Positions 45,993 through 53,574 of a stretch of 64,000 bases of DNA are shown one piece after another (positions within the stretch are counted from its first letter, which is position 1; every line of letters begins with the position of its first letter). Position numbers and translations under genes: made by a program. Below the pieces are notes generated by a model, which saw nothing but the letters and a program-made list of their open reading frames with translations, did no database searches and was not told where the DNA came from. The DNA is from Bacteroidota bacterium (GTDB lineage: Bacteria > Bacteroidota > Bacteroidia > Flavobacteriales > Flavobacteriaceae): the NCBI GenBank assembly GCA_027620655.1, contig JAQCDS010000007.1, forward strand, positions 16,367-80,366, given 5' to 3'.

Positions 45993-47303
45993 ATGACCAA
46001 CACAACGCCACTTTTTACAAATGATACTATAGTCTTTGGACTTCTGATGTTGGCCATTGCTTTTATTTTTTATACCGAATCCAAAACCTCTGGTTTTTGG
46101 TTTAAGTTTTACAAGATTGTTCCAGGACTTTTTATGGCTTATATGCTTCCCGCAGTTTTTACTACATTGGGTTGGATTGCCCCAGAATGGGAAAGCATTT
46201 CTGCAGATGGAACTGTAACAATAGAAAGCAGTAATTTGTATTATGTTTCTAGCCGATATTTATTACCTGCTGCTCTGGTACTTATGACTTTAAGTATCGA
46301 TTTGAAAGCTGTATTTAATTTGGGATGGAAAGCCCTCATTATGTTTTTTACAGGAACTTTAGGCATCATTATTGGTGGGCCAATTGCTATTTTTCTTATT
46401 GCAATGGTCTCTCCAGAAACGGTTGGGGGTGTTGGTCCAGATGCTGTTTGGCGAGGTTTATCGACGCTTGCTGGAAGTTGGATAGGTGGAGGTGCTAATC
46501 AAACTGCTATGCTTGAAATTTATGGATATAACCCAAAGCTTTATGGCGGGATGGTTTTTGTAGATATTGTTGTGGCTAATATTTGGATGGCAGTTTTACT
46601 TATTGGAATAGGAAAACGTAAACGTATCAATCAATGGCTAAAAGCAGACACCACTGCTATTGAGGAACTAAAAGAAAAAGTGTCTTCATTTACTGAAAGT
46701 GTTAAAAGAAACCCGAGCCTTACCGACTTGATGATTATGGTGGGGATTGCCTTTGGATCTGTAGGTTTTGCCCATTTTTGTGCTGGAAAATTGGCACCAT
46801 TTTTCAAGAACGTTGTGGCGTCTATGAGCTCTGAAACCACACGAAATATTTTTACATTTTTGGGATCATCATTCTTTTGGATGATTAGTATTTCTACACT
46901 TATTGCTATTGGATTGTCTTTTACAAAGGCCAAAAATTACGAAGGTGCAGGTGCCAGTAAATTTGGTAGCGTTTTTATCTATATCTTGGTAGCGAGTATA
47001 GGAATGAAGATGGATCTTACAATGATTTTTGACAACTCTGGACTTATTGCAATTGGAATTGTTTGGATGAGTATTCATGCTATTCTTTTAATTTTGGTAG
47101 CCAAACTCATAAGAGCACCATACTTTTTTCTTGCCGTTGGAAGTCAAGCCAATGTTGGTGGAGCCGCCTCTGCCCCCATTGTCGCCTCTGCTTTTCATCC
47201 TTCATTGGCTACTGTAGGAGTTTTATTAGCTGTTTTTGGATATGCTATTGGAACCATTGCAGCTATTGGATGTACAATTTTAATGGCTCTTGCCGCAGCT
47301 TAA
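45993..47303 (+). CDS. DUF819 family membrane transporter
   Basis: 436 residues, about 11-12 transmembrane helices. Two inverted-repeat-like halves are suggested by GTLGIIIGGPIAIFLIA with LAGSWIGGGANQTAML in the first, and VGSQANVGGAASAPIVASAF in the second. Such Gly-rich discontinuous helices occur in anion/carboxylate carriers. DUF819 (YjcL) has no proven substrate. Its partner DUF1648 gene suggests a membrane complex, which is inference. Confidence 0.87.
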   Translation: MTNTTPLFTNDTIVFGLLMLAIAFIFYTESKTSGFWFKFYKIVPGLFMAYMLPAVFTTLGWIAPEWESISADGTVTIESSNLYYVSSRYLLPAALVLMTLSIDLKAVFNLGWKALIMFFTGTLGIIIGGPIAIFLIAMVSPETVGGVGPDAVWRGLSTLAGSWIGGGANQTAMLEIYGYNPKLYGGMVFVDIVVANIWMAVLLIGIGKRKRINQWLKADTTAIEELKEKVSSFTESVKRNPSLTDLMIMVGIAFGSVGFAHFCAGKLAPFFKNVVASMSSETTRNIFTFLGSSFFWMISISTLIAIGLSFTKAKNYEGAGASKFGSVFIYILVASIGMKMDLTMIFDNSGLIAIGIVWMSIHAILLILVAKLIRAPYFFLAVGSQANVGGAASAPIVASAFHPSLATVGVLLAVFGYAIGTIAAIGCTILMALAAA

Positions 47304-47331
47304 ATTATTCAAATTTTTACTTTAATAACCC

Positions 47332-48030
47332 ATGAAACAACTTTTAAAATTCATACTAATATTTTCTATAATTTCTTGTCATTCAAACCCTGAGCACAAC
47401 AGTTTAGTTTCAGCTAAAATAAAAGGCCTTCAAAAAGGAACTGTTTATTTACAAAAATTTCAAGACACGGTATATATCACACTAGATTCTTTAAATGTTA
47501 AAGGAAAAGAAACAGTACAACTTGGGTGCCAACTCGAAGAACCAGAAGTATTGTATTTGAGTTTATCCAAAGCAATAGATGCCAAACGCATTCCGTTTTT
47601 TGCTGAGGCAGGATCGACAACAATTGAAACTAATTTAAAACGATTTGTTTTTGATGCAAAAATTGAAGGAGGCACGCAACAAAAATTACTTGAAGACTAC
47701 CGTAAAAATTTAGAACGTTTTAAAAACTTACATTTAGATTTATTGGAGGCATCAATTAATGCACAACGCGAAGGCAATGAAAAAGAAATTGAAGTTGTAC
47801 AAAATAAAATGGATAACAATCTGAAAAGACAATATTTATATAGCATAAATTATGCGATCAATAACAATGATAATGAGATAGCACCTTATATTGCTTTATC
47901 TGATATTTTTGATGCAAAGTCTACTTTCTTAGACACTATATACAATAGTTTGACACCCCGAATTGCGGCATCTAAATATGGTATACTACTAAAAGATTAC
48001 TTAGAGAAAATTGAGTCTAAAGACCAATAA
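47332..48030 (+). CDS. DUF4369 lipoprotein
   Basis: 232 residues. Lipoprotein signal MKQLLKFILIFSIISC (Cys16). DUF4369 N-terminal domain: VSAKIKGLQKGTVYLQKFQD, DSLNVKGKETVQLGC, ATTIET-like strands, then a long helical part (residues 115-185). In Bacteroidetes DUF4369 often precedes a thioredoxin domain (TlpA-like); here no thioredoxin follows, so it is the truncated type. 28 bases after DUF819. Confidence 0.84.
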   Translation: MKQLLKFILIFSIISCHSNPEHNSLVSAKIKGLQKGTVYLQKFQDTVYITLDSLNVKGKETVQLGCQLEEPEVLYLSLSKAIDAKRIPFFAEAGSTTIETNLKRFVFDAKIEGGTQQKLLEDYRKNLERFKNLHLDLLEASINAQREGNEKEIEVVQNKMDNNLKRQYLYSINYAINNNDNEIAPYIALSDIFDAKSTFLDTIYNSLTPRIAASKYGILLKDYLEKIESKDQ

Positions 48031-48297
48031 TTAAAGAGCGTTGATTTTATCAATCATTGCACGACCTTTGGTTTCAAGCTCGTCTACAATGCCTTTAAAA
48101 TGAGTTTTGTGATTTTCAACGCCTTTTGCGTTTACCTTTTCAATAAGATCATCAAAAGTGGCAATAGCTTCATCTATTATGGCCTCACTTTTTTTTCGGT
48201 CTTTATCTGGGTTTGCAGATTCCCAAATGTATACTGTTTCAATGATATCTCCTAATACATAATTGATATCTTTTTTTAGATTTCTAACGTTTGCCAT
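48031..48297 (-). CDS. Small conserved helical protein, unknown function
   Basis: 88 residues, predicted almost entirely alpha-helical and acidic, beginning MANVRNLKKDINYVLGDIIE. No signal, Cys or metal motif. I do not recognise a named family with certainty, but the gene resembles conserved Bacteroidetes genes. It abuts the stop of the convergent DUF4369 gene and lies downstream of manA by 40 bases. Confidence 0.7.
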   Translation of the reverse strand: MANVRNLKKDINYVLGDIIETVYIWESANPDKDRKKSEAIIDEAIATFDDLIEKVNAKGVENHKTHFKGIVDELETKGRAMIDKINAL

Positions 48298-48337
48298 AAT
48301 TTTTGTGCATTTAATTTTTTACAAAATTACATCATTT

Positions 48338-49306
48338 TTAGATATAAACCTCCAACAATTCTGCATTCGTCGAAGTTATTCTAAATTCTTTAATGTTTGC
48401 AGGGATTAAAATAGTTTCTCCATACAATAAAGGTGTTGCTTTACCATCAATCTCAAAAACTGCATCACCACCAACAGCCATATAAATCATAAAAGAATCA
48501 TGAAAATTTTGTTTATGAATGCTACTATTTATAACAATAATATTGGTTGTAAAATAGGGGCAAGTGACCAGATTTTTTGGTTTATTTTGTTGAGTCTCAT
48601 ATGAAACTTTAAAATTATTGGGCATATTAAAATCAATAGCATCTATAGCCAAATCGTTGTGTAATTCTCTAGAGTTGCCCTGATCGTCTACACGATCCCA
48701 ATCGTATACTCGGTAGGTAATATCACTTGTTTGTTGAATTTCTGCTAGCATTACTCCCGCACCAATAGCATGAACCCGACCAACTTCTATAAAAAATGTA
48801 TCTCCTTTGGTAACGGTTTCAAAGTTCAAAATTGATGGTAATGTTTTATCATTAAGGTGCTTGAGATACAAATCATTTGTTACAGGTTGATTAAAATCAA
48901 TAATCAAATTTGAATTGTCATCGGCCTGCATCACATACCACATTTCTGTTTTTCCAAAACTATTATGGCGCTCTTTTGCTAATTTATCATTGGGGTGTAG
49001 TTGAACAGATAAATCTTGTTTGGCATCAATATATTTTATTAAAAGTGGAAATTTTTCGCCAAATTGATCATACACTTTTTGGCCTACCAAATCAGCTTTA
49101 TGATTTTGTAGGAGTGTTTTTAATGATGTTCCTTTTAATGTTCCGTTTGCAACAATTGAGGTATTACCTTCAACATCGCTAAGTTCCCAGCTCTCGCCTG
49201 CACTTCCCGAGTCTGTTGGTTTTCCTAATAATTTATTAAGCTTGTTTCCTCCCCAAATTTTATCTTTTAGGATAGGAGTGAATTTTAGAGGGTATAGTGT
49301 TGACAT
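48338..49306 (-). CDS. manA: Mannose-6-phosphate isomerase, class I
   Basis: 322 residues, cupin. It interconverts mannose-6-P and fructose-6-P, feeding GDP-mannose. Seen: LKFTPILKDKIWGG at the N-terminus, SWELSDVEG, zinc ligands in DLSVQLHPND near 95, KTEMWYVMQ near 117, RVHAIGAGVMLAEIQQTSD near 175, then TYRVYDWDR. Short type as in Bacillus and Bacteroidetes. It follows the PTPS gene by 3 bases. Confidence 0.95.
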   Translation of the reverse strand: MSTLYPLKFTPILKDKIWGGNKLNKLLGKPTDSGSAGESWELSDVEGNTSIVANGTLKGTSLKTLLQNHKADLVGQKVYDQFGEKFPLLIKYIDAKQDLSVQLHPNDKLAKERHNSFGKTEMWYVMQADDNSNLIIDFNQPVTNDLYLKHLNDKTLPSILNFETVTKGDTFFIEVGRVHAIGAGVMLAEIQQTSDITYRVYDWDRVDDQGNSRELHNDLAIDAIDFNMPNNFKVSYETQQNKPKNLVTCPYFTTNIIVINSSIHKQNFHDSFMIYMAVGGDAVFEIDGKATPLLYGETILIPANIKEFRITSTNAELLEVYI

Positions 49307-49309
49307 ATA

Positions 49310-49720
49310 CTATTTTCCAGAGTAGGATACGAAATTACGAGGGGTTTCAAAAAGTGTGACTTCCAATTCTAAATGCTCGTCTAAGACTGCTTTTAGTTTG
49401 TTGTAAATGACCACAACAATATTTTCGGCAGTAGGATTCAAATCTTTAAATTCAGGGACATCGAGATTTAGATTTTTGTGGTCAAAAGCGTCTTCGACTT
49501 CCGATTTTATAAAATCTTTTAAAATTTTGACATCAATAACATAGCCAGTTTCAGGATCAATTTCTCCGGTAACACTTGCAATCAATTCGTAGTTGTGCCC
49601 ATGAAAATTGGGATTATTACATTTTCCAAAAATGGCATCATTTTTTTCAAAACTCCAATCTGATCGATACAAACGGTGAGCCGCATTAAAATGGGCTTTT
49701 CTACTAACGGTGACTTTCAT
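49310..49720 (-). CDS. 6-pyruvoyl-tetrahydropterin synthase / QueD family
   Basis: 136 residues, T-fold. Zinc His residues: AHFNAAHRL near 11-17 and FHGHNY near 40-44. The catalytic Cys lies in GKCNNPNFHGH, spaced Cys-X5-HGH as in classical PTPS (CNNPNGHGH), not as in E. coli QueD (Cys-X3-HGH). FDHKNLN and a Glu-rich end complete the pattern. It may make 6-pyruvoyl-tetrahydropterin or 6-carboxy-tetrahydropterin for queuosine; sequence alone does not decide. Overlaps idi by 17 bases. Confidence 0.88.
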   Translation of the reverse strand: MKVTVSRKAHFNAAHRLYRSDWSFEKNDAIFGKCNNPNFHGHNYELIASVTGEIDPETGYVIDVKILKDFIKSEVEDAFDHKNLNLDVPEFKDLNPTAENIVVVIYNKLKAVLDEHLELEVTLFETPRNFVSYSGK

Positions 49721-50240
49721 GTGTCGTGTTTATATGTTCGTAAAATTTTTCAAATATAATCTTAAACCAGGCGGTGTAAAGCTCTGGCTGAGCTGAAATA
49801 TCTGTCCTAACGTCCTCTAGCGGCATCCATTTCCAGTTCTCAACCTCATCAGGATTTATTACTGGTGCTTGTTCGTAATACCCTACCATAATATGATCTA
49901 ATTCATGTTCGGTAAGACCATTATCAAAAGGAGCTTTATAAATAAATGAAATGGTTTCTTTTAATGAAGTGGTAAAGCCCATTTCTTCTTGTAATCGGCG
50001 TTTCCCTGCTTCAATATTACTTTCCCCATCACGCTGATGGCTACAACAGGTGTTGGTCCAAAGTAATGGTGAATGATATTTATGTGCTGCTCTTTGCTGA
50101 AGCATCAGTTCATTGTTGGAATTAAAAATAAACACTGAAAATGCACGATGCAATACGGCTTTTTCGTGTGCTTCCATTTTAGGCATTAGCCCAATTTGTT
50201 CATCATTTTCATTAACCAATATGACTTGTTCTTCATTCAT
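49704..50240 (-). CDS. idi: Isopentenyl-diphosphate delta-isomerase (type I)
   Basis: 178 residues, Nudix-fold. It isomerises IPP and DMAPP for isoprenoid (quinone, carotenoid) synthesis. Seen: HRAFSVFIFNSNNELMLQQR, catalytic Cys in LWTNTCCSHQ near 66, Nudix-like RRLQEEMGF near 92 with conserved Glu, and ELDHIMVGYYEQAP with metal Glu near 118. Complete, similar to E. coli Idi (182). Translation of the next gene is coupled by a 17-base overlap. Confidence 0.95.
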   Translation of the reverse strand: MNEEQVILVNENDEQIGLMPKMEAHEKAVLHRAFSVFIFNSNNELMLQQRAAHKYHSPLLWTNTCCSHQRDGESNIEAGKRRLQEEMGFTTSLKETISFIYKAPFDNGLTEHELDHIMVGYYEQAPVINPDEVENWKWMPLEDVRTDISAQPELYTAWFKIIFEKFYEHINTTHESHR

Positions 50241-50340
50241 GCTGCTAAATTATTAACTAATTTAAAATATTCTATTAATTAATTGCTAAAATATATTTTA
50301 TCAATTTTTTGTAATTTAGCTAAACCTAGATCTAAAAAAC

Positions 50341-51104
50341 ATGAAATTTAAACACAACTTCCATCTTATATTTTCTTTATTTTTAATTTTAAGTTGTAGC
50401 GGTACAAAGAAAACTACAAACAACAATCCCTCATTGACTCTGTTTGAAAAACAGGCACATGCACTCCAAAAAAATTGGGATGCAATTGGCGATGCTGTTG
50501 ATTTAAGCTATAAAATATTTTGAGCTGGGTGCCCGAAAGTGGAATTAGAGGACGATACGCTCAGTTTAAAACAAAACTTGGACGGCAAATGCTCGAAAAA
50601 ATTGTTGGCCATAAAGCCTTTATAAAAGGGCCTCATGGAGACACGCTCAATTTAAATAGTCTTACAGAATTTGGTCATTATAATCCAGAATTTTTAAATA
50701 AACTAAATACCCAACTGAAAACACTTTACACTAATAAAACATTTGTTGAAAAATTTCAAGACTTTTATGATAGAGAACTTCAGGATTATTTAAGAGTACA
50801 TTATCAAGCTCACAATTTTATCAAATACAACCCAGAATATAAAACAGACTATTTGAACCATATTGAACACTACAAGAAAAATCCAGAGTTAGGCGAACAG
50901 GGATAATCTCCTACTTATGAAATGTATGATAGTATTTATCCCTTTGGTACCGATATGCAAGATGATGGTTATGATGTTTATGAAGCACACTCCTGCCCTA
51001 GTTTTTGGATGAGACGTTCCATAGACGGTACATCTGAATTGTTTTTTGAACTTTTGGAAACTAATTTAAACACATTTGATTCGGACTTTGCACTACTAAA
51101 TTGA
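50341..51104 (+). pseudogene. Decayed lipoprotein gene (frameshift plus in-frame stop)
   Basis: Three pieces form one protein. Frame 1 (50341-50523) gives MKFKHNFHLIFSLFLILSC, a lipoprotein signal, and 40 residues ending at TGA. A -1 shift at about 50520 opens 50520-50906 (SWVPESGIRGRYAQFK and on), closed by TAA 50904-50906. The same frame resumes after it (SPTYEMYDSIYPFGTDMQDD) to 51102-51104. Composition stays typical of a secreted protein. No ribosomal slippery heptamer is seen at the shift. Substrate family not recognised. The following ORF starts inside the last stop. Two independent lesions argue for a pseudogene. Confidence 0.8.
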
Positions 51105-51547
51105 TGAAAAATAACATCCTTGTACTTTGGATTTACCTATTTTTGAGTTGGTTTTTATTTTTTATAACCTCTGCAGGATGGACCATGTGGTTATTTCGCT
51201 TGTTTGGTTATGGTGTACTTTTTGTTTTAATTGGTGTCATTTTTACATTTCGGTATCATAAAAACAAATCAACAACCCCATTTTATCTAAAAAAGCAACT
51301 CATTTGGATACAAATTATAGCAATACTTTTCAATTTTGGTGACTGTGGAGATGCTAGTGGAAGTTTTAATTTTTTTGAGCGGTTATTGCTTATCAATGGC
51401 TGGAATATCATTGGCGAACCCTGCCAAAAACCCTATTTGGATCAAGTGTTTTTTGAGAATTTTGGGCTTATAATTTCTAGACTTTGCTTTTTAATTTACT
51501 TTGTTGTATTGATTATATTTTTGGTTAAACAAACACGGAGAAAATAA
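51104..51547 (+). CDS. Small membrane protein, unknown function
   Basis: 147 residues from ATG at 51104, which overlaps the preceding stop (TGATG). Four hydrophobic segments (about 6-22, 30-48, 66-78, 122-143). The loop FNFGDCGDASGSFNFFERLL and GEPCQKPYLDQVFFEN contains two Cys. I do not recognise a family. The start overlap with the decayed lipoprotein gene suggests they were one coupled unit. Confidence 0.7.
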   Translation: MKNNILVLWIYLFLSWFLFFITSAGWTMWLFRLFGYGVLFVLIGVIFTFRYHKNKSTTPFYLKKQLIWIQIIAILFNFGDCGDASGSFNFFERLLLINGWNIIGEPCQKPYLDQVFFENFGLIISRLCFLIYFVVLIIFLVKQTRRK

Positions 51548-51591
51548 CTAAATCAAAACGTATAGCATACGGTTGCTTTGGCGAATAATAG

Positions 51592-51599
51592 TATCTTTG
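51592..51599 (+). promoter_or_regulatory. -7 box, prfC
   Basis: TATCTTTG, exact TAnnTTTG, 17 bases before the ATG at 51617. A TTG at 51574-51576 is 15 bases upstream, short of ideal. The extended in-frame start at TTG 51578 lies upstream of this box and is unlikely. Confidence 0.5.
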
Positions 51600-51616
51600 C
51601 CAAAATTATTTTTTTC

Positions 51617-53203
51617 ATGTCTTTTCAAAGCGAAATCCAACGCCGCCGTACTTTTGGAATTGTTTCTCACCCCGATGCAGGTAAAACTACATTAACAGAA
51701 AAACTCCTTCTCTTTGGAGGTGCCATTCAAGAAGCCGGTGCTGTAAAAAGCAATAAAATCAAAAAAGGGGCAACTAGCGACTTTATGGAAATTGAACGCC
51801 AACGTGGAATTTCTGTGGCCACCTCTGTTTTGGCTTTTGAATATAAAGGCAACAAAATCAATATTCTAGATACTCCCGGTCACAAAGATTTTGCAGAAGA
51901 CACCTTTAGAACCCTAACCGCTGTTGATAGCGTTATTGTGGTGATTGATGTGGCTAAGGGGGTTGAGGAGCAAACTGAAAAATTGGTGGAAGTGTGTCGC
52001 ATGCGCAACATTCCTATTATTGTTTTTATTAATAAATTGGACAGAGAAGGAAAAGATGCCTTTGATCTTTTGGACGAAGTAGAACAAAAACTTGGACTTT
52101 CAGTCACCCCTTTAAGTTTTCCTATTGGTATGGGCTACGATTTTAAAGGCATCTACAATTTGTGGGAGAAAAACATCAATCTTTTCTCTGGTGATAGTAA
52201 AAAAGACATAGAAGACACTGTTGAAATTTCTGATTTATCCGACCAAAAACTAAACACCCTAGTAGGTGATACAGTTGTAGAAACCCTACGAGAAGAAGTA
52301 GAATTGGTGCATGGGATTTATCCTAAATTTGACAAAAATGCTTATTTGGAGGGCAACCTTCAACCTGTATTTTTTGGTTCTGCACTTAATAATTTTGGTG
52401 TCCGTGAATTGTTAGATTGTTTTATATACATTGCTCCACCACCCCGACCAAAAGCTAGTGAAGAACGTCTTGTACAACCCGATGAATCTAAATTTTCTGG
52501 ATTTGTATTTAAAATTCATGCCAATATGGACCCCAAGCACCGCGATCGACTGGCTTTTATCAAAATTGTTTCTGGTGAGTTTAAACGCAATACCCCCTAC
52601 CTCCATGTGCGCCACAACAAAAAATTAAAATTTTCGAGCCCTAATGCGTTCTTTGCCGAAAAAAAAGAAATTGTAGACATCTCCTACCCAGGTGATATTG
52701 TTGGGTTACACGATACAGGGAATTTTAAAATTGGGGATACGCTTACTGAAGGTGAAATCTTAAATTATAAAGGTATTCCTAGTTTTTCTCCAGAGCATTT
52801 TAGATACATTAACAATGCAGACCCTTTAAAATCCAAACAACTTTTTAAAGGCATCGACCAACTCATGGACGAAGGTGTTGCACAACTTTTTACCCTCGAT
52901 CTCAATGGCCGAAAAGTCATTGGAACTGTGGGTGCGCTTCAATATGAAGTGATCCAATACCGCTTAGAACACGAATATGGCGCCAAATGTAGCTACGAAA
53001 ACTTAAGTGTCCACAAAGCAGCTTGGGTAGAACCTAAGGACGAAAAAAACGAGGAATTTAAAGAGTTTAAACGTGTCAAACAACGCTTTTTGGCCAAGGA
53101 TAAACAAGGCCAATTGGTATTTTTGGCCGATTCTAAATTCTCTTTACAAATGACTGAACAAAAATACCCCTCCATTAAATTTCATTTGACTTCGGAATTT
53201 TAA
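51617..53203 (+). CDS. prfC: Peptide chain release factor 3
   Basis: 528 residues from ATG at 51617. GTPase that recycles RF1/RF2 after peptide release. G1 VSHPDAGKTTLTEKLL near 18, G2/switch I with GATSDFMEIERQRGIS, G3 DTPGHKDFAEDT near 90, G4 INKLDREGKDA near 145. Domain II and the domain III C-terminus (ALQYEVIQYRLEHEYGAKC) match RF3 and distinguish it from EF-G. Length equals E. coli PrfC (529). Followed by a bidirectional terminator. Confidence 0.96.
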   Translation: MSFQSEIQRRRTFGIVSHPDAGKTTLTEKLLLFGGAIQEAGAVKSNKIKKGATSDFMEIERQRGISVATSVLAFEYKGNKINILDTPGHKDFAEDTFRTLTAVDSVIVVIDVAKGVEEQTEKLVEVCRMRNIPIIVFINKLDREGKDAFDLLDEVEQKLGLSVTPLSFPIGMGYDFKGIYNLWEKNINLFSGDSKKDIEDTVEISDLSDQKLNTLVGDTVVETLREEVELVHGIYPKFDKNAYLEGNLQPVFFGSALNNFGVRELLDCFIYIAPPPRPKASEERLVQPDESKFSGFVFKIHANMDPKHRDRLAFIKIVSGEFKRNTPYLHVRHNKKLKFSSPNAFFAEKKEIVDISYPGDIVGLHDTGNFKIGDTLTEGEILNYKGIPSFSPEHFRYINNADPLKSKQLFKGIDQLMDEGVAQLFTLDLNGRKVIGTVGALQYEVIQYRLEHEYGAKCSYENLSVHKAAWVEPKDEKNEEFKEFKRVKQRFLAKDKQGQLVFLADSKFSLQMTEQKYPSIKFHLTSEF

Positions 53204-53218
53204 AACTTTAAATATTCC

Positions 53219-53255
53219 ATAAAAAAATCCCACATTGCTTTATGGGATTTTTTTT
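53219..53255. terminator. Bidirectional terminator prfC / DUF3467
   Basis: AAAAAAATCCCA, loop CATTGCTTTA, TGGGATTTTTTTT. A-tract and T-tract flank a 10-base stem; it begins 16 bases past prfC and ends just before the DUF3467 stop. Confidence 0.9.
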
Positions 53256-53256
53256 G

Positions 53257-53571
53257 TTATGCTTGTCCAGTAGGGCCAAAATTAAGCGGTACTGGCGGCT
53301 TATCGTAGTCTTTAATTTCGCCATGGGCTTGTTCAAAGCGTTTGACATTGTCCTGCAAGGCCTTGGAAAGTCGTTTGGCATGTTGTGGCGTCAAGATGAT
53401 TCTAGACTTCACTTTGCTCTTTGGAATTCCTGGCATAATATTGACAAAATCAACCACAAATTCAGAAACAGAATGGTTTATAATTGCTAAGTTAGAATAG
53501 GTGCCTTCGGCAACCGATGCATCCAACTCAATGTTTATTTGACCTTTTTGTTTGTTCTCTGAATCGCTCAT
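53257..53571 (-). CDS. DUF3467 protein
   Basis: 104 residues: INIELDASVAEGTYSNLAII, SEFVVDFVNIMPGIPKSKVK, SRIILTPQHAKRLSKALQDN. DUF3467 is a small soluble family of unknown function, often beside rpoC in Bacteroidetes. It follows rpoC by 3 bases, so is in the rpoBC transcription unit, and precedes a strong terminator. The conserved linkage suggests a transcription-related role, unproven. Confidence 0.88.
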   Translation of the reverse strand: MSDSENKQKGQINIELDASVAEGTYSNLAIINHSVSEFVVDFVNIMPGIPKSKVKSRIILTPQHAKRLSKALQDNVKRFEQAHGEIKDYDKPPVPLNFGPTGQA

Positions 53572-53574
53572 AAC

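Noticed and set aside
50241..50340. preQ1 riboswitch upstream of idi/PTPS
   Set aside because: No compact C-rich hairpin or pseudoknot is seen in this AT-rich 100-base gap.
50505..50525. Programmed -1 frameshift in the lipoprotein gene
   Set aside because: No X-XXY-YYZ heptamer or downstream pseudoknot seen, and a second lesion (TAA 50904) is present; decay is simpler.
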